Shown: one piece after another, positions 12,220 to 25,427 of the stretch
Layout: each line of letters starts with the position of its first letter
Numbering within the stretch: position 1 is the first letter of the stretch
Origin: Pseudocercospora fijiensis CIRAD86
Lineage: Eukaryota > Ascomycota > Dothideomycetes > Mycosphaerellales > Mycosphaerellaceae
Direction of reading: 5' to 3'
Assembly: GCF_000340215.1 (NCBI RefSeq)
Contig: NW_006921542.1
Coordinates: 896,267 to 960,266, forward strand
Length of the DNA stretch: 64,000 nucleotides
Program-made: the position numbers and the translations under genes
Notes under the pieces: model-generated
The model's database searches: none
What the model was told of the DNA's origin: nothing
Seen by the model: the letters and a program-made list of their open reading frames with translations, nothing else

Positions 12220-13870
12220 TAGGCGCCGAGTAACGGCTCGCTATAAGCGCCCGTACTAGCTCCCCCTAAGCTACTTACTACTCTAATCGAGTCGGTATAT
12301 AAAGAATACCTAGACCCTCCCCCTAAAGAACTTAAGTTCGAGCGTTAGCGACTCCGAGGTTAGCGCGCGCGCTAGGTTTTAATTAATAAGCGCCTTCTTC
12401 GCGCTAACGAGATATCCGAGTAAGCCGCAATCTAGTAGTATATAGAGTACGACAATTATAATAAGAAAGTCGATATACTAATCGCCGCTAATCCTATAGA
12501 GCGTAATAAGGCTAAAGATATATACTTTCTCTAGGCCGCGAAGCTCGTATATAACGTATACGCCGAGGACGCGGACAGTCGACTGCCTAATCTCTTTCGC
12601 CTACGCTTATATAAGCGAATCGTTAAGCACTATTTAGTAAGGCTTTAGTATTACCTATAGTATCTATACCTTATAGCTAGCGATCGGCGCTTCTAGATTC
12701 TACGCGAATTGTATTAGTATATAGGTAAGCTAGTTACCGATTTTAAAAACCTATTCTTTACGTAACTATACTCGTTCTAAATCGTAAATAACGACCTTGC
12801 CTAAGAATACTCTATCTTTAGGACCGACCTCTACTCGGACGGCTACGATACGTAGTAAGATATCTACGTAATCCGCTTTAGCGAGTATATAGCACTTACG
12901 ACGACGGACGAATTAAAGGAGCTCCCTAAATTAGCTGACCTCGACGCGAACTTTCTACTAACTATTACCTTCTAAGTTATAGCATCGACTCCTATTAAAT
13001 ATTACCCGCTTACGTAAGAACTTCCTTAGCTTAAGTACCTATACTAGCGACCTACGATTCTAGCTAGTACTATCTCTAATTTATAATAGAGTAGTCGGTC
13101 TTATAGTACGTGCTATCTTATACTTCTTATAGATAGTTAACCTCGCGTAAGTATAGTTCTACCGCTACGTCTTAAAGGAATATTGCGATAGTATTATAGT
13201 AGGCGGTTACCCGGTCCTATATAAGCGTAGCGAGTATAGTAAGGACGTCTCCTACTGCGACTATAGTAAGGAATACTAGAAGACGGGCAAGCGACCTATT
13301 AGCGAGTATATTAGAGTAACGAAGTATTATAAAATCGACCTAACTACCTATAGCGAAGTCTAATTCTTATAGATAGTAGCTACCGGACGACTTTCGATAG
13401 TACGCCTACCTCTACTAGACTCCTAGCTTAAGGACTATACGGTTTAGCTACTACTAATCGGTATAGAGCTTAGCGCCTAGTCGGCTACACAGCTTCACAA
13501 GTAGTACGAGTCCTCCTTAAATTCTAGTAGTCTACCCTACCTATACCTTCGTAACCTAGGTTACTTAGCTATTACCTAGGACCTCGTCGCCTATACCTAG
13601 CGATATATTATAGTCTATAACGCCTATACGCTCTATAGCGAGGGTTATATATTAGCCCTTTATACTAACGAGGCGCTCGCGGATACGAGAGCTATAGCAA
13701 CCTCCTAACCGGATTAAAATGCTTTAACTATAATAGTACTAGCTATCTACTAGGCTAATGCGATAAACCTAGGGATTAGGCCCGAATCGACCGTACTACC
13801 GCCGACTACTAGAAGTACCTTTTAGTAGCTAACGCTACCCCTATAGGCTAACCTTCTAATTAGTCGAAAA
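12220..13870 (+). pseudogene. Ty3/gypsy gag, RIP-degraded
   Basis: A coherent plus-strand frame upstream of the gypsy pol reads as a helical, charged capsid-type protein (about 12290-13080), followed by a more degraded region. No intact zinc knuckle C-x2-C-x4-H-x4-C could be read with confidence, though cysteine and tyrosine codons near 13245-13330 and 13900-13950 may be mutated traces. Assignment to gag rests mainly on position in front of protease and reverse transcriptase on the same strand. Confidence 0.6.
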
Positions 13871-13899
13871 AAGAATAAGCGCCGCACTAACTATTAGTC

Positions 13900-16800
13900 T
13901 TATACGGCGTAAAACTATCGATATTATACTAGCTATTATACGTACCTACCTTATATAGGACACGTATAGAACTAACTATAAGACTAAGGTTACGCTAGAT
14001 CTAGGAAATTTAGTTAGTGCCCTTATTAGCTATCGCTTAGCTAAGCAATTAGACCTCCGACAACTAAATAGGGCTAACCTACTAACCCTTACTTAGTTTA
14101 ATAATGCTCGGCACTTAACCTATAGAGCCTACTATATTCCTATAGTTCTAAAGGACGACCTCGGAAATAAGCGCCTACTAGGCTTTACTACCTACGTAGT
14201 AGATATAGACAACCTATATAGAGGAGCTACTATTATTATTAGTAACCCTATCCTTAAGCAATACGCCGTAGCTATAGACCTAGGTAGCTAATAGTAGCGA
14301 TTTAGAATCGCTAGGAAAGAGGATATTAAGTATATTAACGTTAGCGAGTGCCCTAACGATATTAGGGTCCTATTTATCGGCAACCTAATACCTGCCGTAG
14401 CTAACCTAATAGTCGACCTATTAGGTAATAACGATAAGCCTATACCCCCTAATAGTATAGACCCTAATTAGCTTGCTCGTATACTATAGCCTATTCGAGA
14501 GACCTATATTAATATGTTTAAACACTACCTAGTATCGATATTGCCTATATTTAAAGAGACGGACTATAAGATCGATATTATATAGGGTAAGGAGGTTCGT
14601 TTTAGGCTACTCTACAACCTTAGTAAAACAGAGCTTGCTATATTGCGTAAATACCTAGATAAGAACCTAGCTAATAGTCGAATTTAGTATAGTAACAGTC
14701 CTACTAGTATACCTATCCTATTCGTACTAAGGAAGGATAGTAGCCTACGCCTATATATCGATTATCGTAGGCTTAACGCTGTTACTATTAAGGACCGTTA
14801 TCTACTTCCGCTTATTAATAAGACCCTCGATCGCCTATCTAGCGCCTGTTTCTATACTATATTAGATATTAAAGACGCCTATAATCGTATCTGTATTCGT
14901 AAGGGCGATAAATAGAAAACAGCCTTCCGTATACGCTATAGCTATTTCGAGTACTTAGTTATACTATTTAGCCTAGCTAATGCCCCTACTATATTCTAGT
15001 CCTATATCAATCGGGCCCTATTAGGCCTATTAGACTACCTCTGTATAGTTTACCTAGACGATATCCTAGTCTATATATACCTACCTAATATTATAGAATA
15101 TTAGGCTACCGTACGTAAGGTGCTCGACCGCCTACGGGCTTATAGCTTGTATTACAAGCCTTCTAAATGCACCTTCGCTACTAAGGAGGTAGCCTTCCTC
15201 GGCTTTATCGTATTAACTAATAGTATTAAGGCTAATCCTAATCGGATTAAAACTATTACTAAATAGCTAATACCTACTAGTATTAAGGAGCTTTAATTAT
15301 TCCTAGGTTTTGCTAACTTTTACCGCCGCTTTATTAAAAGCTATTCGAGGTATATAATGCTATTAACTAAGCTTACTAAGACTAAGGCAAACCCTTCTAG
15401 AGAGTTCAAATAGACTAATAAAACACAAGCCGCTTTTAACGGCTTAAAGCAACGCTTTACTAAAGTCCCCTTATTATACTATTTCGTACTAAGCAAGCAG
15501 ATCCGAATTAAAACTAACGCTTTACAGTTCGCTGTATTAGCTATTATGTTATAATAGGCTAATAACAATTACTAGCACCTAATTGCTTTCTTTTTACGAA
15601 AGATAATCGATATAGAACGTCGATACGAGACCTGCGAGTAAGAGCTTTTAGTAATCGTAGAAGCCTTTAAGTACTAGCGCTACTATCTCGATAGTGTATA
15701 GCACACTATTTAGGTCTATATAGACTATAACAACCTCCGTAGAATTACGAAGGTTACTAGGGTTATAGGTCGATAGGCTAGATAGGCCGTCTACCTCGCT
15801 AGGTTCGATTTTAATATACTATATCGGCTAGGCGTAAGTAATCCTACTAATAGCCTATCGAGGCGACCTAATTACGATAGCGAGACTTACTAATCTATTA
15901 ATTTATTGTTTCTAACCCTATAGTATAAGATTGCTATAGCCCGTATTATTAATAAGCAAGCGTAGGATAAGCGGCTTACCGGACTCCGCGACGGCTTAAA
16001 GTATATTAATGCTCTTACTATATTAATAGTACGTATTAAGGCAAGGGCTAACGATATAGATAGGAAGAGTTATAATAACTCCCTAGTCGACATCGCTATA
16101 TATAGTAATAGCGATAGCACTACTATAGTTAATCTAGCTACTAGTACTATTAGATATATATAATACGTACCTCGTTTAATAGCAAGGGTGCTACTAAATA
16201 ACCTTGCAAATAGGGATAGTTAATCGTTTATAGATAAGCTATTATAGGCTTAGTAGAGGGACGCCTTTGCTACTAAACGTGTCGATAAGCTTATAAGTAG
16301 GCGAACGACTCGATCTAGTAAGAGTAACTAGTCGATCGATAACAAGGGTTACTTAAGGTTTAAGGGCAGATACTATATCTCCGCTAAATATTCGATCCGA
16401 TAAGAACTTCTTAAGCGATACTATAATAGTAAGCTTGCTAGTTACTATAGTATAGAGAGGTCGTATAAGCTACTATTGCGTATATACTACTAGCTAAATA
16501 GTAAGCGGGATATAAAGGAATACGTTAATACGTATACCGTATACTAACGTATTAAGGCACTAAAGCATTAGCCTTTTAGCGAGTTGTCCTTATTACTAAT
16601 CTCTTACAAGCTATTTGTAGAGCTTATAATAGACTTTATTATAGGTCTTCCTTCTACTAAGTAAAGAGGAAGCAAAGATATCTTTAACGCTATCCTAGTC
16701 GTCGTAGACCGGTTTACTAAGGGCGCTCGCTATATCCCCGCTCGGAAGGATTAGACGGCTATTAACTTAGCTAAGTTACTATAGAATAATATCTTCTATA

Positions 16801-17720
16801 GCTATTAGGGGACCCCTAAGGGGATAGTTTCCGACCGAGGGTCGATATTTATATCTTACTATTAGAGTAAGATTTGCCTATAGCTAAGACTTAAGCATCG
16901 CCTGTCTATAGCATTCTATCTGTAAACAGATAGCTAAACCGAGAGGCAAAATGCTACCCTATAGCAATACCTACGTAGCTATATTAATAAGAACCCTAAC
17001 GATTAGGTTAATCTCTTATAACTAGCGGAATTCGTATATAATAATAGTATGCATTTATTAACTAAGCTCTTACTATATATAGCTATAATAGGCTAGAACG
17101 CTGCTATGCTATAAGACCTACTATCGCTCGAGGCCGAGCGTAAGGAAAGGGAAGCGTGTTAAGTACTAACCCCTAAGACACTAGCAGCTATTAAGAGGGT
17201 TTAAAAGATACGGGAAATTTACGCTAAGTTAGCTAACAAACTAGCGAAGGCCTAGGCCTATTAGAAGGCCTACTATAATAAACACTATACCCTAATAACC
17301 TTTAAACAAGGCGATATAGTTATGCATAGTACGAAGAACCTCCGTATCTGTAAACACCCCTCGCCTAATAGCAAAACTAGGCCTAAACTCGCACTAAGGT
17401 ATATTAGCCCTTTCCGTATCCGAGAACCTAGGGGTACCTAGGCCTATTAACTATAGCTTCTACCTTATTATACTATCTATTATACCTTCTATATATCCCT
17501 CCTTAAGCCGTACTACCTACGCGAAGGGGATAAGGCGCCTACTAAATCCGAGGACATACTAGCTAATAGTAAAGAGCTATAGTCTATAAGTATTAGACTA
17601 GGTAAGGCAAGAAGGAATACCTCCTAAGATAGTAAGGCTATTTACCTAAATAGGACTCGTAGGAAGCTAAAGCCTCTTTTAAAGATATAACTAAGTTATT
17701 AGATAAGTATTAGACTAGTA
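13900..17720 (+). pseudogene. Ty3/gypsy pol: protease, reverse transcriptase, RNase H, integrase
   Basis: This is the best preserved pol in the window. A protease-like stretch (D-L-G-N-L-V-S-A-L-I-S) lies near 13995-14030. Reverse transcriptase runs about 14640-15300 with the block L-R-L-Y-I-D-Y-R-R-L-N and the catalytic motif Y-L-D-D-I-L at 15051-15068. RNase H begins near 15490 and includes R-R-Y-E-T-C-E-stop-E-L-L near 15620. Integrase covers about 16440-17140, with V-V-V-D-R-F-T-K-G, V-S-D-R-G-S and an L-Q-T-D-S-stop-T-E-R block; a DNA-binding tail follows to about 17690. No chromodomain was seen, unlike the other gypsy copies here. Stops are TAA or TAG at Gln/Trp positions. Protein order places it with Metavirus-type elements. 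Confidence 0.9.
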
Positions 17721-18239
17721 TAAAGAACAAGAAGAAGGCTAAGGGCCTATAATGTCGCCTAGGAATAATACTACCCCCGGGGTGCTATTAGCTAACTAAT
17801 TAGAGGTCGGCAAACTAGGACAATAAGACTATACTACTATAGTAAACGCGTACCGAGCGTTAATACGCGCGCTATAACGCGTTAACTAATCGCCTACTCT
17901 TTTAAGGATTCTACCTCTTTACTAACGCGCCCTATAAGGCCCTTCTCCTAGTATTTAGGTCCCTGTCTTATTCCTTTATTCCGTCGAGGCCCTAAGGCCT
18001 AGGTAGTCGGCGGGGATAGCGCGCGCGCGGATAATAATAATAATAGCGATAGCGTCGCGCTACGAGCTAGCGACGGCTAAAGGGACGGCGCGGCTATATT
18101 AGTAACGGTATTACGGAGTGTATTACTAGTCGAAGAAGGAAATCGGAAGTAAGGTAAAGTTAGCGCTAAGACGGCTAGCGCCGCTATTATTAATATTACC
18201 TACTATTGTCGCTATACCTATAATAACAATCTTACCTAT
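17721..18239. other. Non-coding stretch, possible 3' LTR of the gypsy element
   Basis: The stretch starts just after the pol frame ends. It contains a CCCCCGGGG palindrome near 17774 and alternating CG runs near 18020-18032. No partner LTR was recognised upstream of the gag, so the LTR reading is a guess from position. Confidence 0.3.
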
Positions 18240-18700
18240 ACTATAGCCTAAGGCTAAGACGCTAGGTTAAAAGGGGTTAAACCGTTCGAAGGACTTAGGG
18301 ACTAAAAAGGTTAAACGATTAATAGACTAACTAAAGGCAAAAATATAGAGCTAAGCTAGCCGAGGTCGATCTTGTAGATAATAGGTTACTCCTTAATCTT
18401 TCCGACCTATTAAGCGAGGCGAACCTTAACTATTGCACTTATAATAGCCTTTATCTATAGAAACTAGACGAACTGTATTTTTAAAAAGATAAGATTAATT
18501 AATACTTAAAGGCTGCTAAACCTAACTAATTAGAGCTAGTAAAACTACGATAGTAAATAATAGCCCTCGTAATAATAAGAACAATCCCTCGGAAGCGGAT
18601 AAACCCTCGGAAGCGGACATTTCTAGGTCTTTTAGAGTAGACGCAAAGAACTCGGACAACCTTACTTAGAACGGGGGCAGTGCTATAGAACCCCGTATAC
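18240..18700 (+). pseudogene. Short gag-like coding remnant
   Basis: The frame through about 18355-18600 reads coherently if TAA and TAG are taken as glutamine, giving a helical, leucine- and asparagine-rich segment. It carries a short tandem duplication of CCCTCGGAAGCGGA near 18590-18617. It may be the start of a second gypsy element whose integrase end appears at 19180. The stretch from 18700 to 19180 that follows shows no frame. Confidence 0.35.
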
Positions 18701-19179
18701 CTACCTATTATAGTAGGGAAGGTACGCTCGTATTGTAATTAGTTGCTAGCCTTTAATTTATATAGCTATATAACCCCTTATTGTTATAAGTAGTAGTAAT
18801 AGCGTAGTTAGAAGTTAGACGTTGTCGGAGGTAAGGTTTAGATAGGATAATATAATTAGTTAGTTAACTGTTAGTTAAGCGTTTAATTTAGCGCGGCTAA
18901 ATAGCTTAGTTAATCTGCTAAGTTAGCGGCAATAGAGATTAGATTAGAATATAGATAGGCTACGAGGGCGCGGCCTTTAGAAGGGAAGCGTATATTAGAG
19001 GTTATACGTAATTAGTATGTAACTAGACCGAGTAAAGCTAGGGGCCTAGTGCCTTAGGTAGGGCTTAGCGCTTAGCGTTAGGCTAACTAGCCTGCCTTCC
19101 TCCCTCTCCTCTTAGATCTCTATCGAATACTATACTAATTTACTACTACCCTATCTACCTACTAATATAACCCTTCTTA

Positions 19180-19608
19180 TAGCTCTTTAGATAGCCTAGA
19201 CCTACTAAGAGCTCTAGGACGAGATAAGATATACCTAGGAAGTATACGAGTACTACGCTAATTAGCGTAGACGCGCCGCGCTAGATTACTAAATCGGAGA
19301 TTACGTTTACCTCGACTTACGGTATATTAGAACTAACCGACCTTCGAAAAAGCTCGACTAGAAAAATCTAGGACCTTTCCGAATTATTAAGAAAGTCGGT
19401 ATATACGTATACGAACTAGATCTCCCTAAGAATCTTTATATTTACCCGGTTAACTACGTGATTAACCTAGGAACCGTTAGAGAAATCGGAGATCCCGAAG
19501 ATATTCCGGCGATTCCGGAAGCTACTAAGGCTACCGATTAGATCGAAGACGAACCGGAATCTACCTTAGGTATAGTACGGGCAATTATCGGATAGATCTT
19601 TAGTAATA
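19180..19608 (+). pseudogene. Gypsy integrase C-terminal tail, cut by the assembly gap
   Basis: The frame reads a typical late integrase SH3-like region: G-D-Y-V-Y-L-D-L-R-Y-I-R-T near 19290-19330, then L-G-P-F-R-I-I-K-K-V-G and Y-E-L-D-L-P. It is nearly identical to the reverse complement of about 20990-21410. The two belong to one family and converge on the gap. The upstream catalytic core is absent, so this copy is 5'-truncated. Confidence 0.85.
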
Positions 19609-20158
19609 NNNNNNNNNNNNNNNNNNNNNNNNNNNNNNNNNNNNNNNNNNNNNNNNNNNNNNNNNNNNNNNNNNNNNNNNNNNNNNNNNNNNNNNNNNNN
19701 NNNNNNNNNNNNNNNNNNNNNNNNNNNNNNNNNNNNNNNNNNNNNNNNNNNNNNNNNNNNNNNNNNNNNNNNNNNNNNNNNNNNNNNNNNNNNNNNNNNN
19801 NNNNNNNNNNNNNNNNNNNNNNNNNNNNNNNNNNNNNNNNNNNNNNNNNNNNNNNNNNNNNNNNNNNNNNNNNNNNNNNNNNNNNNNNNNNNNNNNNNNN
19901 NNNNNNNNNNNNNNNNNNNNNNNNNNNNNNNNNNNNNNNNNNNNNNNNNNNNNNNNNNNNNNNNNNNNNNNNNNNNNNNNNNNNNNNNNNNNNNNNNNNN
20001 NNNNNNNNNNNNNNNNNNNNNNNNNNNNNNNNNNNNNNNNNNNNNNNNNNNNNNNNNNNNNNNNNNNNNNNNNNNNNNNNNNNNNNNNNNNNNNNNNNNN
20101 NNNNNNNNNNNNNNNNNNNNNNNNNNNNNNNNNNNNNNNNNNNNNNNNNNNNNNNNNN
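19609..20158. other. Assembly gap (550 N)
   Basis: Unsequenced bases between two opposed copies of the same gypsy family. Its true length and content are unknown. Confidence 1.
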
Positions 20159-20680
20159 GTCCCCTTATATATCTTAATTGCTTACTTCCTAGTAAACCTC
20201 TACTTCTAGGTCCTTCCCTACGCGCTAAGCGCGCGCGTACGTATCCCGCTTATCCGCTATCTCGTAGCGACTTTATTTCCTAGCTAACTTACGCGGCGCG
20301 CGTATACGAACTCGTTTAACCGCTTTTAAGCAAATATATTTCTCCTAGCTCTTCCCTATCTTCCGGTTCCTTCCTACTACTCGGATCTATCCTACGACTC
20401 TATATATATCGCTTACTATCGTCCGTATACGCGTACGCGTAGTTTAATATAGTCCCGACGTTCGTATATTAATATATAATATATTATTCTACTATATACG
20501 GCCTCCGCGGGAGTCCCTAAGATACGGCTAAATAGACGGCTAACTAGGCGACCTACTTCGCTAGAGGCCCCTACTACTAAGGTAACTTTAATCCGATATT
20601 ACTTTATAGTATAGTAGCTAGCCTATAGGACTTGTCGGTACTTTCTAGATAGCTACTATAATAGTAGCCCCCCCTTCGTT
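20159..20680. other. Non-coding stretch, probable 3' end of the minus-strand gypsy
   Basis: The stretch holds GC-alternating text, a TA-rich run at about 20460-20490 and no coherent frame. It lies downstream of the chromodomain of the minus-strand gypsy, where 3' UTR and LTR would be expected. Confidence 0.35.
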
Positions 20681-20689
20681 TTACGCGGA

Positions 20690-22487
20690 GTTCCTATAAC
20701 ACTTAACGAGGTCCGTAGATAATGTATACTAGTATTCTTGCCCTAGTTCGGGTCGGAGACCTTATTCTAAATTCTAATCGTATACTTCTTAGAGGAAGTG
20801 TTCCGGGATAGCTCTTTCTATAGTCGTATAGTCGGTATAATCTCGTAGGAATTCTTCGATTGCTTCGCGGGCGAAGATAATATAGCGTAGAGGTTCCTAG
20901 GTCGTATCTTCGTCTAAGTACCCCTCCTACTATATCTCTCCCTACGGTCCGGAAGGGTTAAGATTACCGAAGTTTGTATTACTAAAGCTCTATCCGATAA
21001 TTATCCGTACTATACCTAAGGTAGATTCCGGTTCGTCTTCGGTCTAATCGGTAGCCTCGGTAGCTTCCGGAATCGGCGGAATATCTTCGGGGTCCGCGAT
21101 TTCTCCGGCGGTTCTTAGGTTAATAACGTATTTAACTAGGTAAATATTAAGATTCTCGGGGAGATCTAGTTCGTATACGTACGTACCGACTTTCTTTATA
21201 ATTCGGAAGGGTCCTAGATTTTTCTAGTCGAGCTTTTTTAAAGGTCGGTTAGTTCTAATATACCGTAAGTCGAGGTAAACGTAATCTCCGACTTAGTAAT
21301 CTAGCGCGGCGCGTCTACGCTAATTAGCGTAGTACTCGTATACTTCCTAGGTATATCTTCTCTCGTCCTAGAGCTCTTAGTAGGTCTAGGCTATCTAAAG
21401 AGCGAAGGTATCGGCGTCTCTTTCTAGATCGTTTACTAGGGGCTCTAGTTCGATTTCTACTAGTTCTATACCGGTTCGGGGGTAAAATCTACTCGAAGCG
21501 TAGAAAGGCGCAGTCTAAGTCGTAGCTAATTCCTAATTATTAATAGCAAATTTAATAGAAGGCGTTAATCTTAGCTAGTTATTTTAGTAGTATTTATAGA
21601 AGTACCTAATAATTTGTTCGATCTAAGCGTTAGCCCGTTCGGTTTACCTACCGGTCTACGGGTAGTAAGCCGTTAAAAGGCGCGCTTCAATTTTTAGTCG
21701 CTCGTAGAGGCGCTTCTAGAAACGGGTAACGAAATTCGGGCCGCGATCCGATATAATTAATTTAGGTAGGCCTATATCTTTCTATATATCTCGGTAGAAG
21801 ACCTAAGCCGTATTCTTCGCCGTTAGGCTACGGGTATCTAATACCTTCTTACGTTTAGTAAGGCGGCAGACTACGACTAGTATATTTTAAAACTAGAGGC
21901 CGTTAAAGTCGGATCCTTTCGGTAGGCCTATAATAAAATCTATTAAAATGTGCTACTACGGTCGTAGAGGAATTTTAAGAGGTTTTAGTAGTCTTTGCGG
22001 CTTACGCGTATCTACTTTTGCTCTATAGTATACTACGTAGTTCTTAACGAATCGGTCGATATCTCGGTATAGATTAGGCTAGTAGTACTACTTCCGGAGC
22101 TAAGATAGCATCTTAGCTTAACTGGGATATGCTATTCCGAGAGGGTTATAAGCGGAACGTATAATCTAATCGCGTAAATCTTCGAAATCCGGGACGTAGA
22201 GGGTATTCCTAAACGTTATATAGGGCGCTCTAGGTAGAGTTCTATAGAGCTCGTACTCCGAGAGAGAAACATTCCCGTAAAACTATTCTTCGTTCTATAA
22301 AGCGTAAATTAGGCCCTTAGTAAAAGCGTCTTCGGTATATACTATTATAAGCTACTACTCGAGCTAGGTAGGTTCGAGGAGGTTCTACGCTTCTTCTTCG
22401 CTTTCCTAGTCGCTATTCGAGTTTTCTAAGCTCGTATCTTCGTCGTCCGAGCTATTATTATCTCCGAGAAAGGCAGGAGCGGCTATT
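20690..22487 (-). pseudogene. Gypsy integrase and chromodomain, minus strand
   Basis: Read on the minus strand from about 22480 downwards, the frame passes an integrase core (D-F-I-I-G-L-P-K-G-S-D-F near 21930, S-D-R-G-P-N-F near 21745, and a late block ending in Q-T-E-R-A-N near 21635 if stops are read as Gln). The SH3-like tail matches 19180-19608. A chromodomain follows near 20830-20940 (G-Y-L-D-E-D-T-T, then E-P-L-R). Reverse transcriptase is missing: the copy ends at 22487, where hAT copy A begins. RIP stops are frequent. Confidence 0.85.
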
Positions 22488-22879
22488 AGTACGAATAGAC
22501 CCCGTAGTAGTTCGGGTTAGTTTAGTTTAGTTTACTAAGCCGAAGATCTAGTTTAGTTTAGGTTAGTTTACTAAGCAACTATAGGATTAGCTAGTTCGAA
22601 CTATAGAATTTATCGGTTTCTAAGAAGTGTAAGAATGTCTACGTAACTCGAAGTAAGCCCTTTATAAGATACGAGAGTATAGCCGGTAGCGTAGCCGGCA
22701 TTTTTTAGTTATAGGAAGGTACTTATATAACCCTAAATCTATAGACAATTAGCTAAGGGCACTAACTAATCAAAAGCATATATATATATAAGCTATTATA
22801 GTTCAGTTTAGAAACTGTACTTATTAGGTATAAATTTTATCCTTTCGCTCGCTATTTAATTCCCTAACTGCTCGGTAGA

Positions 22880-23416
22880 ATATTATTATCTAGATCTAGG
22901 TAGAACTTATCGATTTCCCTAGAAGCCCTCTTTAAGAAGTTCTAACACTTTCTAACTAAACTATTCTCTAATATTAAGTACTAGGATAGCTCCTCCCTCG
23001 GTATCGGTATAGTATATAAAAGAGCTATAAGGTAGCTCTATATAACGTTCTACTAGTTACTCGCTATACTAAGGCCGAATACTAGTTCGTTCGTTAGAAC
23101 TCTTAGTTATTTAGGAGATATAAAGGGTAGGAAAGGCATTAACTTCGTATTATATAAAGAGGTAGAGGCTACTATAGAGGAGTCCTTTAACCTATAGAAG
23201 ATAGTAAAGGATATAGAGGCAGCTATAGGTCTAGGTACCTAGTTAAATTTCTAGCAGGTAGAGTATAAGGATATTTAGAGGGAGTATTAGATAGAGTTAC
23301 GAAGGCAGATATATAATATAGTATAGAAAACAGGGATAATGCCTATAACTATAAGCATTAGGCTCTTTAACCTTCCTTTTTTTTCCCTATTTTCTTTTTA
23401 TAAAAGACCAAACTAA
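22880..23416 (+). pseudogene. 180-codon unidentified frame, copy A
   Basis: This is the mutated counterpart of the frame at 25428-25967. The start reads ATA instead of ATG. It is three bases shorter than in copies B and C, so the frame is kept across an indel, but several TAG/TAA codons and missense changes interrupt it. Confidence 0.6.
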
Positions 23417-23740
23417 TACAAATTGATAGGAATGTCTATATTCTTTTAGTTCTTTAAATAACCTAGCAGCGTAGCTAATAGCGTAGCCGGTAGCGTAGCC
23501 GGCAGCGTAGCCGGCTTTTTTACTCCTTAGTACTAACGGGATTTTCGAAGACTTCTATTCCGTACGGCTAATAAAGTATACTATACTATATATATATACT
23601 TAGAGAGTATTTAGAGCGCGGTATATAGCGCCGTATTATAGCGGCTTATTTCGTATATAGAAAAGCTTATAGACGACACTACGAATATCCTTCCTACTAG
23701 AATATCTATCCTACCTAGTACTATCTCAAATATAGACATT

Positions 23741-24377
23741 CTAGCCTTTTAGAATCTAATCGAGTGCTTTAAAATCCTTCTCTATAATCGTTATACGCTT
23801 CGCGTAGATAGCTATAAGGTTGACCGCTAAAATAGTATTAGTATAGTCCGAAAAGAGGTAGAAGAGAAATATATATTCGAAGATACGAACAAGATAGGCT
23901 TCTATAGCCTCTTAAAGGGCGCCTATCGTAGAAGCTTAGAAGCGAAGGTCTACTCTATAAACCTAGGCAATTTCGCGAATAAGTCGTTAGAAAGGAGCTT
24001 TACGGATTAGGAGATCGGAACTCTTCTAATACTTCCGAATCTTATAGAGGGCTACGGCTAAAGAAGGATTAGTAAAAAGACAGTAAGAATGCCGGCTACG
24101 CTACCGGCTACGCTACCGGCTATAAATAGGACTTACTTCCTAGGCGCTATCGACGCTTCGTACGATTATTACTACTAGTAGTAGAAGCGCTAGTCGTCGT
24201 CTTATATAGAGCCTTGCTCGCGACGCCCTTTCTAGTACCGGAGCTAGCGGTAGTAGTAGCAGCCTTCTTACGTTAATATACTATACTCGTTCTACTATAT
24301 CCGGTCTTCTTACGACCCGTAGAAGTAGTAGGTCCCTTCTTACGAGGCGTCGTAACTTAGTTAAGTAGACTCGGTAT
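23741..24377 (-). pseudogene. Histone H3-like gene H3-2, copy A
   Basis: This is the reverse-strand homologue of the copy C gene at 49756. The fold region (about 23760-24060), both introns and the GCCGGC repeats in intron 1 (24090-24125) are recognisable but carry more RIP changes. The tail keeps only one K-x-x-x-K unit (about 24195-24222) compared with three in copy C. The start codon position reads ATA. Confidence 0.75.
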
Positions 24378-24414
24378 TATAAAAGTCGTCGAATTAAGGA
24401 AAAAATTGCGTTAC

Positions 24415-24640
24415 GAAGGTATATAAAAGCGCGCTCGGAGCGAGGGTATTACGGAGATAGCAGATATAGAGCGTAGAGATATAGGTATCGATACGAAGGT
24501 TAAATATAGCGAAAGAGGTAGTATCGCGGTATCGCTAGGCAATAGAGTAAGCGTCGCGCAAGCCTATATTATAGTAACGTTAGAGTAAGGAAAGCAGGCA
24601 GGTACGGCTAAAAAAGGCAGGTACGGCAAACTTTAAAATA
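24415..24640 (+). pseudogene. Small opposing frame, copy A
   Basis: Homologue of the frame at 26993-27211. It differs by an in-frame insertion (S-E-R-G for S-G) and carries a TAA near its end. Divergent from H3-2. Confidence 0.4.
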
Positions 24641-25427
24641 TAGCCGGTATAGTAATAGGCGAAAGCCTCCTTTTAATAAATAGCCGGCGTAATAATAGTA
24701 TCCTACTATAGTATAGATATTCTTTAGTAATACCTCTACTAGCTATAGTAATCTTATAAGTAACCTAGGCCTATTACTAGGAAATATAAGAAATATTAGG
24801 TAGGCTATACTATACAAGCTAGTTATTTAGTAGGAAAAGGCCTACTACCGTCTCTATATACTAGCTACGAGTGCCGGCTATCGCTCTAAATTCAACTCCG
24901 CCCTATCTCGGAGGCTAAGGTACCGAGCGGAAACCCTATAGCTTATATTTACTCGGTTGTCGCGGAGCGCTTATAGGTAAGGTATTAGAAAAGAGTAGAC
25001 CCCGTAGTAGTTCGGGTTGGTTTGGTTTAGTTTGCTAAGCCGAAACTCTAGTTTGGTTTAGGTTGGTTTACTAAGCAACTATATAAGTAGCTAGTTCGAA
25101 CTATATAATTTATCGGTTTTTAAGAAGTGTACGAATGTATACGTAGCTTTAAGCAAGCCCTTTGTAAGACTTAGTAGTATAGCCGGTAGCGTAGCCGGCA
25201 TTTTTAGTCCTTAGTACTTATAGAATTTTCGAATCCTACTTAGGCTACGTAGTTGTATAAAGGTACTTATATAACCTCAAATCTATAGACAATTAGCTAA
25301 GGGCACTAACTAATCAAAAGCACACACACACACATATAAGGCATTATAGTTCAGTTCGGAAACTGCACTCCTTAGGTATAAATTTCATCCTTTCGTTTAC
25401 GGTTCAATTCCCTAACTGCTTAGTAGA

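Larger units (their letters stand above)
22496..24995 (+). mobile_element. hAT element copy A, fragment
   Basis: The copy opens with the hAT terminus TAGACCCCGTAGTAGTTCGG at 22496, inserted in the gypsy integrase. It parallels copy B base by base with heavy RIP (180-codon frame, H3-2, small opposing frame, spacers). It stops at 24995, exactly where copy B starts. The last eight bases, GAAAAGAG, are the bases found at the same internal site in copies B and C. This suggests copy B jumped into copy A and the rest of A was lost. Confidence 0.85.
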
